From DATBDN01 sp036269895 (GTDB lineage: Bacteria > Actinomycetota > Thermoleophilia > Solirubrobacterales > Thermoleophilaceae), in contig DATBDN010000076.1 in the NCBI GenBank assembly GCA_036269895.1, positions 10,815-74,814 on the forward strand: a stretch of 64,000 bases of DNA, written 5' to 3'. How positions within the stretch are numbered: position 1 is the stretch's first letter; each line of letters starts with the position of its first letter. Of the stretch, positions 44,004-52,417 are shown piece by piece. The position numbers and the translations under genes are program-made. A model generated the notes under the pieces. The model saw nothing but the letters and a program-made list of their open reading frames with translations. It ran no database searches and was not told where the DNA came from.

Positions 44004-44498
44004 CTACCGCTTACGGCCGCCCGGCAATACACCGGGCGGCCCAAGCAGTTCGATCCCATTGGCCGCGCCAACCGAGGACAACGCGGCTTCCTCCTCCGCC
44101 AAAGGCCAGCCCGAGATCGGCACCGCGATCGGCTCAACAAGCGCGCGGTTGAAATCCAGGAGGAGCTCCAGCGACGTGACGCGCGTCAGGATGAGCCAGC
44201 GCGCATCTTCTGATTCCACGCGGAAGGTGCGCTCGGCACCGGCCGCTGCGACGACGACGTCGCCCGGACCCGCCGGGACGATCTCGTCGCCGATGAAGAA
44301 CAACACCTCGCCCTCGAGCACGCGGTACGTCTCGGCCTCATCTCGCCTGTAAAGAGGAGGCATCGCGCCTTCCGGCGCCGTGCGTTCGACGAGCGCGGTC
44401 TGCGACGGACGCTGCGAGGCATCCAGCACAGCCGTGGCGAGCTCGTCGATGAACCACTGGGAGGTGGTCTCTCGCTCGATCTGGGTGAGCAACTTCAT
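44004..44498 (-). CDS. Cupin domain protein, 164 aa
   Basis: Cupin_2 barrel at about 45-110: EGAMPPLYRRDEAETYRVLEGEVLFFIGDEIV, then GPGDVVVAAAGAERTFRV. The usual metal-binding His residues are mostly replaced (Pro-Leu-Tyr-Arg instead of H-x-H; Ala-Glu-Arg instead of the last His), so it may be a non-enzymatic ligand-binding cupin. The C-terminal 50 residues (ALVEPIAVPISGWPLAEEEAALS) are helical. Its extreme C-terminus is encoded within the hairpin shared with the converging FMN reductase operon. Confidence 0.8.
   Translation of the reverse strand: MKLLTQIERETTSQWFIDELATAVLDASQRPSQTALVERTAPEGAMPPLYRRDEAETYRVLEGEVLFFIGDEIVPAGPGDVVVAAAGAERTFRVESEDARWLILTRVTSLELLLDFNRALVEPIAVPISGWPLAEEEAALSSVGAANGIELLGPPGVLPGGRKR
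44015..44041. terminator. Strong hairpin between converging genes
   Basis: GGCCGCCCGG-CAATACA-CCGGGCGGCC: perfect 10-bp arms with a 7-base loop, 25 bp after the FMN reductase stop and inside the last codons of the converging cupin gene. There is no clear U-tract, so it may act as a bidirectional transcription barrier or mRNA 3'-end stabiliser rather than a textbook terminator. Confidence 0.6.
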
Positions 44499-44578
44499 GT
44501 GCGCAATATCCCGGCGTACGAGTGCTGTGTCGTCGGCCGTCCGAACGAACTTGCCGTCATCCCTGAGAATGAGCCCGA

Positions 44579-44779
44579 ATGAGGGTTCGATCGCCGGTGG
44601 GTGAATACGACTACCGAGTAACGGCAGTGCGCGTGAAGCGCGACGGGATCGAGATCGACGGAAGCCTTGGTCAGTGGCAGACGACGATGGTCGTCGAGCC
44701 GAAGGATCTGGCGCCGGCGCTTCGCTGGTTGGCGGTCGCGGGCGGACTCGCGCTCGCCGCTATCCGGCTCTCGCGCTGA
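44579..44779 (+). CDS. Small hypothetical protein, 66 aa
   Basis: ATG 44579. A beta-rich N-terminal half (GEYDYRVTAVRVKRDGIEIDGSLGQWQTTMVVEP) is followed by a C-terminal hydrophobic stretch (ALRWLAVAGGLALAAIRLS) that could anchor it in the membrane. No family recognised. It is divergent from the cupin gene (80-bp gap) and its last 20 bases overlap the converging glycosyltransferase gene. Kept because the amphipathic pattern and start position look real. Confidence 0.5.
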   Translation: MRVRSPVGEYDYRVTAVRVKRDGIEIDGSLGQWQTTMVVEPKDLAPALRWLAVAGGLALAAIRLSR

Positions 44780-45734
44780 CGCCTGTCAACGCCTCGAGCT
44801 GCTGCACCCTGCGCTCGGCCGTGTGCTCGGCAAGCACGCGTCTGCGCGCCCGCTCGCCGATCGCGGCCGCCTCGTCGTCGCCACAGTGGTCCAGGAAGAT
44901 CAGCACATCGTCCGCGGACTCCGCCAGCAGGATCTCCTCGCCCGGGCTGAAGATGTCGTCGATCCCCGGCCACCAGTCGCTGATCACAGGGACGCCGCAC
45001 GCGGCGGCCTCGAACAGGCGCATGCCCGGCGACCATCCAAGCCATCGCATGTCTGCGCGCGTGACGTTCAGCGTGAAGCGCTGCGATCCGCAGAACGCCG
45101 GCTGGTCGGCCGGTGGCACGTGATCGCGCCGCTCCACGTTCGGCGGCCACTCGATCGTGTCCGGGTAGTGCGCCCCGGCGACTACGAAGCGAAACTCCGG
45201 CGCGCGCTGGGCCGGCGCTATCAGCAGCTCGTCCACCTGCGGCTGGCGGTCGCCGCTGTAGGTGCCCAGGTAGCCCAGGTCCCAGCGGCGCTCGGCTTGC
45301 ACCACGTCGTAGGCGTCGGGATCGACGAAGCAATAGAAGGCGTACGCGAAGCGGGCCGCCCACCGCTCCTCGAGCACTTGCAGCGTCTGGCCGCCGGTGG
45401 ACGACAGGTATAGGTCGAAGCGCGGCACGAGCTCGGGCGCGAGGTACTCGGTGTCCCCCCGCTCGAGCTTCGCGAGCGTCACCGGCGTGTCGATGTCGTA
45501 GAAGACCGTCACGCCACGCGCGCACTCGAGCACCAGCTCGGCGACCGCGACGCCGTCAGGGATGTATGAGCCGACCACGGCGAGGTCCGCGTCCGCGATC
45601 AGCTCGCCGAACCGCTCGCGCAGTTCGCCAACCGACTCGCGCTCCAGGAAGGCGACCTCGTGTCCCCTCGCGTCGAGCGCCCGCAGCAGCGCGCGGTGGT
45701 TCGTGGCGGAAGGCCCGACGAAAACGATCTTCAT
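44760..45734 (-). CDS. CgeB-like glycosyltransferase
   Basis: 324 aa. GT-B type protein: MKIVFVGPSATNHRALLRALDARGHEV begins the N-terminal Rossmann domain and DLGYLGTYSGDRQPQVDELL the C-terminal one. GWSPGMRLFEAAACGVPVISDWWPGIDDIFSPGEEILLA is the donor-binding signature of CgeB/GT1-like enzymes. It should transfer a sugar to an unknown acceptor. Its ATG overlaps the stop of a short fragment that matches the C-terminus of another such enzyme, suggesting an ancient tandem pair. Confidence 0.85.
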   Translation of the reverse strand: MKIVFVGPSATNHRALLRALDARGHEVAFLERESVGELRERFGELIADADLAVVGSYIPDGVAVAELVLECARGVTVFYDIDTPVTLAKLERGDTEYLAPELVPRFDLYLSSTGGQTLQVLEERWAARFAYAFYCFVDPDAYDVVQAERRWDLGYLGTYSGDRQPQVDELLIAPAQRAPEFRFVVAGAHYPDTIEWPPNVERRDHVPPADQPAFCGSQRFTLNVTRADMRWLGWSPGMRLFEAAACGVPVISDWWPGIDDIFSPGEEILLAESADDVLIFLDHCGDDEAAAIGERARRRVLAEHTAERRVQQLEALTGVSARAG

Positions 45735-45909
45735 CGCACCACCGCCGCGAAGGTCGCCTCGACCTGCCCGGCGCGAGCGGCGAGTCGGATGGCGCGCGCC
45801 CGCTCGATGTCGAGCGCATCGAAGTGCGCCCTCACCTCAGTGCCATCGCGCGCCACCAGGACCTCAATACCCGGCTCCAGGAAGTCCTCGCCTCGAACGC
45901 CCGCGGTAG
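45731..45909 (-). pseudogene. C-terminal remnant of a second CgeB-like glycosyltransferase
   Basis: About 55 codons ending at TGA 45731-45733 read FLEPGIEVLVARDGTEVRA, then IERARAIRLAARAGQVEATF. This aligns with the donor-domain end of CgeB-type enzymes, including the intact neighbour's IFSPGEEILLAESADDV and ERARRRVLAEHTAERR. No ATG and no N-terminal domain are present; the frame begins at the end of the ATP-grasp gene. The 4-base overlap with the next gene's ATG is a typical operon junction, so a longer gene once stood here and lost its 5' part. Confidence 0.6.
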
Positions 45910-47292
45910 TCAGTCGCCGGCGATGATCCAGGTGTCCTTCACGCCGCCGCCCTGCGAGCTGTTCACGATCATCGAGCCGCTGTGGAGAGCCACGCGCGTG
46001 AGCGGGCCCGGCAGGACAACGGCCCCAGGCCCGCTGCCCACCGAGAAGACGCGCAGGTCGACGTGGCGCGGCTCGACACGGTTCTCCACCACCGTTGCAA
46101 GCCGCGACAGGTTCACAGTCTCCTGCGCCACGAACTCGTTCGGCGCCGCGCGAACGGCCGCGGCGACTCGCTCACGCTCTTCGCGAGTTGCCTTCGCACC
46201 GATCAGCACGCCGTCGCCACCGGAGCCACTCCGCGGCTTGATCACGAACCCGGACAGCCGACCGAGCACCTTCGTCAACTTGTCCGCTCGCGTCAGGTCG
46301 TAGGTGCGCACGGACTCGATCAGCGGCTCCTCGGACAGGTAGAACCGGATCATGTCCTCCACGTACGCGTGGACGAGCTTGTCGTCGCCAACCCCGCTGC
46401 CGGGAGCGTTGACCACTCCGAGCTGGCCGCGCTTCAACGGCTCGAGCACAAGCTCGCCGAGCCATGTCGGCCGCCCGTGGTCGTCGTGCAGCTGGTCTTC
46501 ATCCGTGCGCCGGTAGACCACGTCGAGCGGGCGGACCTGGCCCGACGGGAGCACGACGCAGAGCCGGCCGCGCTGGAGCCGCAGCTTGTCGGGCGTCACG
46601 ACCGGGATGCCGAGGCGCCGCGCGAGCGTCCGGTGCTCGAACCAGGCGCTGTTCGACGGCCCGTCACTCAGGAGCGCGGCGCGCGGGTGCTCGATCCCGC
46701 CCGCCGCTTCGCTGAGCAGCTGCCGCAGCGGCCCGAACGAAGGGTCGAGCGGGATCCGGCGACGAGCCGTCAACGGGAACTCGCTCTCGACAGCGCGCCG
46801 CACGGCCACCGAGTACGCGAATCCGGACGGCGTGCGCAGGTTGTCCTCGAGCACGCGCAGCTGGCCGTCGCTGCCGCGGACGAGGTCGAAACCGATGATC
46901 GGCGCATAGCCGCCCGGCGGCGATACGCCGGCCATCGCCGGCTCGAAGTGATCGGCGGCCGCGATCACCTGGCTGCCGATGAGGCCCGCACGGATGATCT
47001 CCTGGTCGCCGTAAACGTCGGCGATGAATGCGTTCAGCGCCTGCGCACGCTGCGCGAGCCCGCGCTGCAGTAGCGCCCACTCCTCGTCGTGGATCAGCCG
47101 CGGGATCGGGCAAACCGTCAGGACGTGCCCCTCGTCGTCGCCGAACGTCATGCCCATCTGCCGCACCGCCGCACAGACGCGTCGCTGCAGCTCGCCCGGC
47201 TGGGTCGTGGCGAGTGCGTCGAGCACCTCCCGGTAGCCCGGTCGCGGGCGACCCGCCGAGTCGACCGCCTCGTCGTAGTAGCAGTCGACCAT
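45910..47292 (-). CDS. Circularly permuted type 2 ATP-grasp protein
   Basis: ATG 47292 gives 460 aa; a TTG at 47304 is the alternative. Matches the circularly permuted ATP-grasp family: VDCYYDEAVDSAGRPRPGY, HVLTVCPIPRLIHDEEWALLQRGL, GFDLVRGSDGQLRVLEDNLRTPSGFAYS, VIKPRSGSGGDGVLIG and the C-terminal VDLRVFSVG. Such proteins are predicted amidoligases, often encoded with alpha-E and transglutaminase proteins. Those partners are absent here; instead a PuuD-like amidotransferase gene precedes it (44-bp gap) and glycosyltransferase sequence follows. Confidence 0.88.
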   Translation of the reverse strand: MVDCYYDEAVDSAGRPRPGYREVLDALATTQPGELQRRVCAAVRQMGMTFGDDEGHVLTVCPIPRLIHDEEWALLQRGLAQRAQALNAFIADVYGDQEIIRAGLIGSQVIAAADHFEPAMAGVSPPGGYAPIIGFDLVRGSDGQLRVLEDNLRTPSGFAYSVAVRRAVESEFPLTARRRIPLDPSFGPLRQLLSEAAGGIEHPRAALLSDGPSNSAWFEHRTLARRLGIPVVTPDKLRLQRGRLCVVLPSGQVRPLDVVYRRTDEDQLHDDHGRPTWLGELVLEPLKRGQLGVVNAPGSGVGDDKLVHAYVEDMIRFYLSEEPLIESVRTYDLTRADKLTKVLGRLSGFVIKPRSGSGGDGVLIGAKATREERERVAAAVRAAPNEFVAQETVNLSRLATVVENRVEPRHVDLRVFSVGSGPGAVVLPGPLTRVALHSGSMIVNSSQGGGVKDTWIIAGD

Positions 47293-47336
47293 CTCGCCGA
47301 CCAACTACCCGGGCCAGGACGCGAGCGCGCGCCGGC

Positions 47337-48113
47337 TTATGCCGCTTTCTCCCGCAGGAAGCCGCCTTGTGCCTCGGCCGCGTCGATCAGCGCGAGGAAC
47401 AGGCGCGCCTGCTCGGGGCGCTCCGTCAGGCATTCGGCGTGCCACTGCACGCCGACCGTGAAGCTTTCACCGGGGACTTCGACGGCTTCGATCACGCCGT
47501 CCTCGGCCCAGGCGACTGGCCGCAGGCCGGTGCCGAGACGGTCGATCCCCTGGTGGTGGAACGAGTTGACGTCGATGCGCTCGCTGCCCGTGAGCCCGGC
47601 GAGCCGGCTGTCGGTCGCGAGCGTGACGGCGTGGGTCGCCTGGGACGCCGGCTCGGCCTGGCGATGCGTGACGTCGTCGCCCAGGTCGGGCAGGTGCTGG
47701 ACGAGCGTCCCTCCGCGCGAGACGTTCAGGACCTGCATGCCACGGCAGATGGCCAAGATCGGCAACCCACGTCGCCGCGCCGCCCGCGCGAGCCCCAGCT
47801 CGAACAGGTCGACGTCGGGTTCGGTCGGCCCAAGCTCGGGGTGGGCGTCGGCGCCGTAGCAGGCGGGCTCGACGTCTGGGCCGCCCGAGAGGCAGATGCC
47901 GTCGAGGCGATCGATGATCGATTCCAGGCGGCCCGCGGGCAGCGGCGCGAGGATCACAGGGATGCCGCCGGCGGCGGCGACTGCTTCGAGATACGCGACG
48001 CCCAGCGCGAGCATTCGCCGCGGCGGCTCGCTCTGGCGCGCGAAGTGCGCTCCCTCCGCGGAGCGCAGCTCGGACGTGGTTACGCCGATCAGGGGGCGAG
48101 TCGTCACGTTCAC
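47337..48113 (-). CDS. Gamma-glutamyl hydrolase/PuuD-like class I amidotransferase
   Basis: About 258 aa from GTG 48113; GTG 48107 and ATG 48149 are other options with no strong ribosome binding site to decide. Peptidase C26 family: RPLIGVTTSE, DRLDGICLSGGPDVEPACYGADAHPELGPTEPDVDLFELGL, the nucleophile elbow ILAICRGMQVLNVSRGGTLVQHL, and VGVQWHAECL with the catalytic His. PuuD removes gamma-glutamyl groups from gamma-glutamyl-GABA. Between a MocR-type gene and an ATP-grasp ligase gene, it may hydrolyse a related gamma-glutamyl amide. Confidence 0.9.
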   Translation of the reverse strand: MNVTTRPLIGVTTSELRSAEGAHFARQSEPPRRMLALGVAYLEAVAAAGGIPVILAPLPAGRLESIIDRLDGICLSGGPDVEPACYGADAHPELGPTEPDVDLFELGLARAARRRGLPILAICRGMQVLNVSRGGTLVQHLPDLGDDVTHRQAEPASQATHAVTLATDSRLAGLTGSERIDVNSFHHQGIDRLGTGLRPVAWAEDGVIEAVEVPGESFTVGVQWHAECLTERPEQARLFLALIDAAEAQGGFLREKAA

Positions 48114-48163
48114 AAGATGCCCGCTGGCCCGGTCGTCTTGTCTGTACATGCGTATAAGGATTT

Positions 48164-48183
48164 GCGGGGACATTTCGCCCCGC
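48164..48183 (-). terminator. Hairpin between the MocR-type and PuuD-like genes
   Basis: GCGGGG (48164-48169) and CCCCGC (48178-48183) form a 6-bp GC stem with an 8-base loop, 4 bp beyond the MocR gene stop on the minus strand. It is followed by AAATCC, not a U-tract. Possibly a weak terminator or processing signal separating the two minus-strand genes. Confidence 0.35.
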
Positions 48184-48187
48184 TGTC

Positions 48188-49723
48188 CTACGAGAGCGAG
48201 GTCGCCCAGCTCCGGGACGACTGGCGCCGGACCTCGCGAATCGCAATCGCGAGCCGGCGCACTCCCTCGTCCAGCCGCTCCTCGTTCAGCATCGGGAACG
48301 ACAGCCGCAGCGATGACTGGCTCGACTGCTCCGGGCGCAGCGCGCGCCCGGGCGTGAAGCCGATGCGGTTTCGGAGCGCCTCCGCGAACAGCATGCGCTC
48401 GTCGATCGGGCGGCGGAAGGTCAGCCACAGGTTGTGACCTCCGTTCGCCTCCATCACCGTGACCTCGTCGGCCAGGCGGCGGTTGACCGAGTCGAGCAGC
48501 GCCTGGCAACGCTTGGCGTAGACCTTGTTCACGCGCCGTACGTGGTCATCGTGGCCGCCGCTCTCGAGCCAGCGCGCGGCCAGGTACTGGGTGAGCGTGG
48601 AGGTGTGCACGTCCGTGCCGAGCTTCAGCTCCCCGATCCGCCGGCGCGCCTCTCCGGTTGCGGCCACCCATCCGATGCGCAGGCCACCGCCGATCGTCTT
48701 CGACAGCGAATCCACGTAGATGACGTGGTCGGGCGCCGATTGGCGCAGGCGCGGCGGCGGTGGCGCGCCCTTGAAGCGGATGTTCGCGTAGACGCCGTCC
48801 TCGAGGATGAAGAACGACCGCTCCTGCGCGAGCTCGACCAGTCGCGCGGCACGGTCCGGCGCGAGGTCCTGGCCGGTGGGGTTCTGCGAACCGGTCTGAA
48901 GAGCAAGCAGCTTGACCTCATGCCGCGCAAGAATGCGCTCGAACGCCTCGACGTCGATGCCGCCGCGGTCGAATGGCACGCCGAGCACGCGGGCGCCGGT
49001 GGCCTGCAGCGACGACAGCGTGCCGATGAAGGTCGGAGACTCACAGACGACCACGTCGCCAGGCCGCACGACTGTCCGGCACACCAGGTCGATCCCCTGG
49101 CGCGCGCCTGACGTCACGATCAGCTCGTCCGGTGAGCGGGCGAAGCCGCTGGTGTCGCCGCGCCGCGCGAGCTCCGCGAGCAGCTCGGGCACGCCCTCGA
49201 CCTGGCTGTAGCCGAGCATCGCGCCGCCGTGCGTCTGGAACAGGTCGTCGGCCATGGCGCGCAGCTGCTCAACGGGGTGCAGCTCGGGCGCCGTCCAGGC
49301 GACCGACATGTCGAGCATCTCCTCGTCCTTGGGGGCGCCGATCCGGCCGGTCGGTGTCCCGCGCGAGATGTGCATCGTCTCGGCGAAGACCTCGTTGACG
49401 TAGCTCGGCTGCTGTTCCGGCAGCACCGCGTGCTGCCAGACACCGGCGTCGTCGGCGGCGGCCGGAGGCGGCACCGAGCGGACGAAGGTGCCGCGCCCTA
49501 CGCCCGACGTGACGTAACCCTCCTCTGCCAGCCGCCGGTAGACGCGCACGGCCGTCAGATGGTTCACGCCGGCCTCTTCAGCAAGCGCTCGCGTGGAAGA
49601 CAGCTTGTCGCCCGGGCCTAGGTCACCACTGTCGATCGCCGCGCGGATGCGTTGGCAGATTTGTGCGGTGATTGACTCCTCACCGGCGCGATCGATGTCC
49701 GACAAATCAAGTGTGTATGACAT
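48188..49723 (-). CDS. MocR/PdxR-type PLP-dependent regulator (GntR HTH plus aminotransferase domain)
   Basis: 511 aa from ATG 49723, preceded by AGGAGCG. The N-terminal GntR winged helix (LGPGDKLSSTRALAEEAGVNHLTAVRVYRRLAEEGYVTSGVGRGTFV) is joined by a linker to a fold-type I aminotransferase domain. Visible there are QTGSQNPTGQ, ILEDGVYANIRF and the PLP-lysine motif YVDSLSKTIGGGLRIGW. MocR proteins use PLP as an effector to control PLP synthesis, GABA or taurine metabolism. The PuuD-like gene downstream suggests control of gamma-glutamyl/GABA-type metabolism; this is inference. Confidence 0.92.
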   Translation of the reverse strand: MSYTLDLSDIDRAGEESITAQICQRIRAAIDSGDLGPGDKLSSTRALAEEAGVNHLTAVRVYRRLAEEGYVTSGVGRGTFVRSVPPPAAADDAGVWQHAVLPEQQPSYVNEVFAETMHISRGTPTGRIGAPKDEEMLDMSVAWTAPELHPVEQLRAMADDLFQTHGGAMLGYSQVEGVPELLAELARRGDTSGFARSPDELIVTSGARQGIDLVCRTVVRPGDVVVCESPTFIGTLSSLQATGARVLGVPFDRGGIDVEAFERILARHEVKLLALQTGSQNPTGQDLAPDRAARLVELAQERSFFILEDGVYANIRFKGAPPPPRLRQSAPDHVIYVDSLSKTIGGGLRIGWVAATGEARRRIGELKLGTDVHTSTLTQYLAARWLESGGHDDHVRRVNKVYAKRCQALLDSVNRRLADEVTVMEANGGHNLWLTFRRPIDERMLFAEALRNRIGFTPGRALRPEQSSQSSLRLSFPMLNEERLDEGVRRLAIAIREVRRQSSRSWATSLS

Positions 49724-49758
49724 TGCAATCGCTCCTCTAGCGGTCATAGTACGACATC

Positions 49759-50070
49759 ATGAGCGCCAAGGCATCAAACATTTCAGACGATGTAACGATC
49801 CGCTGGGCACTGCCGTCCGACCTGGAAGCGCTCGAGCGCGTCGCCGCGCTCGATTCGAGGAAGCTGCCGGCCGGACCGCTGCTGGTGGCGGCGGTCGACG
49901 GCCAGATCTGGGCTGGACTGTCGGTGCTGGACGGGGTCGCGATCGCCGACCCGTTCGTCCCAAGCGGAGACCTTGTCGGGTTGCTCCGCACCCGGGCAAG
50001 TCAGTTGCGCGACCTCCGGCCGCGGATGCCGGTCCTGCGGCTGGAGCCACTGCTCGCGCGACTCCGTTGA
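49759..50070 (+). CDS. Small conserved hypothetical protein, 103 aa
   Basis: ATG 49759, divergent from the MocR gene (35-bp gap). VTIRWALPSDLEALERVAALDSRKLPAGPLLVAAVDGQIWAGLSVLDG resembles the first half of a GNAT fold (helix and two strands). The acetyl-CoA loop is absent and the protein ends with LVGLLRTRASQLRDL. It looks like a truncated or minimal GNAT-like protein of the sort often found in actinobacteria as a stand-alone gene. Function unknown. Ends just before a strong bidirectional terminator. Confidence 0.7.
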   Translation: MSAKASNISDDVTIRWALPSDLEALERVAALDSRKLPAGPLLVAAVDGQIWAGLSVLDGVAIADPFVPSGDLVGLLRTRASQLRDLRPRMPVLRLEPLLARLR

Positions 50071-50073
50071 AGC

Positions 50074-50107
50074 CTCGGCGGCCCGCCCTCCTCAGCGGGC
50101 CGCCGAG
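50074..50107. terminator. Bidirectional terminator hairpin between converging genes
   Basis: CTCGGCGGCCCGC / GCGGGCCGCCGAG: a perfect 13-bp stem with an 8-base loop (CCTCCTCA). It exactly fills the 38-bp gap between the 103-aa protein gene and the converging NAD(P)-binding protein gene. Symmetry and position support termination in both directions; there is no long U-tract. Confidence 0.8.
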
Positions 50108-50108
50108 C

Positions 50109-50966
50109 TCAACTCGTCAAGTGCGCCCAACTCTCGGGGTAGCGGTCGAGCAGCTGCGGCAGGGTCATCGGCGCGTGACCCGTGAGGCGCTGGACAACGT
50201 CCGTCACGGTGTCCAGCTCCCCGCCCGCAATCGCCAGGTACGAAGTGACCCAGCCTTCGACCTCCCAGTCCGGCGCGCCGAACTGCGCGCGCGAGGCGTA
50301 CGCCTCCTCGACCGTCTCGTCCTTGTAGACGATCTGGCGACCGGTTACCTCGCTCATCGTTGCGGCCGCCTCCGCGAGCGTCATGGCGCTCCCACCGGTG
50401 AGCGTGTGGGCCGCGTTCTCGTGCCCGGGCTCGGTCAAGACGGCCACGGCGACATCGGCCACGTCGTCGCGCGCCACGAATGCTGCGGCACCGTCGTCGG
50501 CAGGCCCCGCGATCACGCCCTCCTGCGACGCCATGAACGGCACGAAGTCGAGGTACATGTTGTCGCGCAGGAGCGTGTGCGCGATCCCGCTCGCACGGAT
50601 GTACTCCTCGGTCGCGTGGTGCTGGCGCCCGAGAATGAACGCGGTATCGGGCGACGCGTTCGCGAACGACGTGTAGACGATCCGTTTGACGCCGGCGCGA
50701 ACCGCGGCGTCGACGGCGCGCTTGTGCTCGTCGAGACGCGTAGGCGATTCGCGCCCTGAGACCAGGAAGACCGTGTCAGTCCCGCGGAGCGCGGCGGTCA
50801 TCTCGTCGCCGTCGTGATATCCGGCCGCGACGGCGACCTCGGCCCCCGGCAGTGCCGGCGCACGCGCGGGGTCACGCACGATCATCCGGATTGGCACGCC
50901 GCGCTCCGACAGGCGCGCCGCCACGCGCCCCCCGAGCTCGCCAGTGGCGCCGCAGACGGAGATCAC
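50109..50966 (-). CDS. NmrA/QorB-like NAD(P)H-binding atypical SDR
   Basis: 285 aa from GTG 50966. ISVCGATGELGGRVAARLSERGVPIRMIVRDP is the NAD(P)-binding Rossmann motif of atypical SDRs (GxxGxxG). KRIVYTSFANASPDTAF and HHATEEYIRASGIAHTLLRDNMYLDF match the QorB/NmrA quinone-oxidoreductase group. It may reduce quinones with NADPH or act as a redox sensor. Divergent from the second P450 gene (71-bp gap). Confidence 0.88.
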   Translation of the reverse strand: MISVCGATGELGGRVAARLSERGVPIRMIVRDPARAPALPGAEVAVAAGYHDGDEMTAALRGTDTVFLVSGRESPTRLDEHKRAVDAAVRAGVKRIVYTSFANASPDTAFILGRQHHATEEYIRASGIAHTLLRDNMYLDFVPFMASQEGVIAGPADDGAAAFVARDDVADVAVAVLTEPGHENAAHTLTGGSAMTLAEAAATMSEVTGRQIVYKDETVEEAYASRAQFGAPDWEVEGWVTSYLAIAGGELDTVTDVVQRLTGHAPMTLPQLLDRYPESWAHLTS

Positions 50967-51037
50967 GCAACCCAGGGTGGCAGACGACGACCCGCCGGCT
51001 CCATGTCCGCGCGGCGCGCTCCCGTCATGCTGTGCGC

Positions 51038-52417
51038 ATGAGCTCGCTTCCCCCCGGCCCGTCCGAATCGCCTGCGGTTCAGACGGCTCGCTGGCTTCTA
51101 CGCCCGATCTCGTTCATGGAGTCGTGCCGGCGGCGCTTCGGCGATGCTTTCAGCGTCACGTTCATGGGCTTCACCACGCCGATGGTGATGCTGTCGGACC
51201 CCGCTGCCATCCAGGCGCTGTACACGAACCCAAGGCATGCTCTTCCGCCCGGTCGCAGCATTGCGCTGCTTCCGATCATGGGCCCGCGCTCGGTGCTGCT
51301 GCTCGAGGGCGCTGACCACCTCGCGCGTCGGCGCGTGATGCTGCCGCCCTTCCACGGCGAGCGCATGCAGGCCTACGAGTCGGCCGTCCGCGACATCGCC
51401 GCTCGAGAGATCGACTCATGGCAGGACGACGTTGAGCTCTCCGTCCACCCGCGGATGCAGGCCGTAACTCTCGAGGTGATCCTGCGGGCCGTCTTCGGCG
51501 TCACGGACGAGGCGCGCCGCCGGCGCCTGCGCGAACTGTTGCCGCAGCTGCTCAATACCACCTCATCGGTTGCGCTCCAGTTCAAGGTGCTGCTCTCGCG
51601 GCGCTTCGAGCACATGGACCCGCTCGCGTTCCTGCGCGATCTGTCCGACGAGATCGACGAGCTCTTGTTCGCCGAGATCGCCGAGCGCCGCGCCGACCCC
51701 AAGCTCGAAGACCGCCAGGACATCCTGTCGCTGCTGGCGCTGGCGAAGTTCGAGGACGGCGGCGGGATGAGCGACCGCGAGCTGCGCGACCAGCTCGTCA
51801 CGCTGCTGCTCGCCGGACACGAGACGACCGCCACTGCGCTCGCGTGGACCGCCGATCTGCTCGTGCGCAACCCCCCCGTGCTCGGCCGGCTGACCGACGA
51901 GATCGACGCGGGCGACAGCGACTCCTACCTGCGCGCCGTGATCAGCGAGTCACTTCGGTTGCGCCCGGTCGTCCCGCTCGCCGGGCGGCGATTGACGAGC
52001 GACCTCGAAGTGAACGGCTGGACGCTGCCCGCGGGCACCGACGTGACGCCCGCGATCTGGTTGACGCACACGCGGGCCGACCTGTACCCGGAGCCGTATG
52101 CGTTTCGCCCTGAGCGTTTCCTCGGCGAGCGGCCGACGACCTACGGCTGGGTGCCGTTCGGCGGCGGGGTGCGCCGGTGCCTGGGTGCCGCGTTCGCCGA
52201 GATGGAGATGCACGTCGTGCTCACGGAGATGCTCCGGCGGCGGACGCTGCAGGCCGCCGCTCGCGACGCTGAGCGCGTCACACGCCGGAACGTCACCTTC
52301 TCGCCGCGCCACGGCACTCGATTGGTTACACGCTCTCGCCCAATCGAGTCCGAGCATCGAACGTCCGTCCAGGATTCATCTTCGGACGCCGCCGCAGTGG
52401 GTACGCCCGCTGCATGA
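51038..52417 (+). CDS. Cytochrome P450
   Basis: 459 aa from ATG 51038. I-helix motif LLLAGHETTATALAWT, ExxR in ISESLRLRPV, and heme loop PFGGGVRRCLGAAFAE with the Cys ligand. N-terminal ISFMESCRRRFGDAFSV and LLEGADHLARRRVMLPPFHGERM parallel the P450 at 34.1-35.4 kb, indicating a paralogous pair. There is no membrane anchor and no redox-partner gene nearby; the FprA reductase at 35.5 kb could serve both. Its TGA overlaps the ATG of a 33-aa hydrophobic ORF. Confidence 0.95.
   Translation: MSSLPPGPSESPAVQTARWLLRPISFMESCRRRFGDAFSVTFMGFTTPMVMLSDPAAIQALYTNPRHALPPGRSIALLPIMGPRSVLLLEGADHLARRRVMLPPFHGERMQAYESAVRDIAAREIDSWQDDVELSVHPRMQAVTLEVILRAVFGVTDEARRRRLRELLPQLLNTTSSVALQFKVLLSRRFEHMDPLAFLRDLSDEIDELLFAEIAERRADPKLEDRQDILSLLALAKFEDGGGMSDRELRDQLVTLLLAGHETTATALAWTADLLVRNPPVLGRLTDEIDAGDSDSYLRAVISESLRLRPVVPLAGRRLTSDLEVNGWTLPAGTDVTPAIWLTHTRADLYPEPYAFRPERFLGERPTTYGWVPFGGGVRRCLGAAFAEMEMHVVLTEMLRRRTLQAAARDAERVTRRNVTFSPRHGTRLVTRSRPIESEHRTSVQDSSSDAAAVGTPAA

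Noticed and set aside
43991..44014. Separate promoter for the cupin gene inside the FMN reductase 3' region
   Set aside because: The cupin gene is on the opposite strand and ends here; no promoter-like hexamers are seen.
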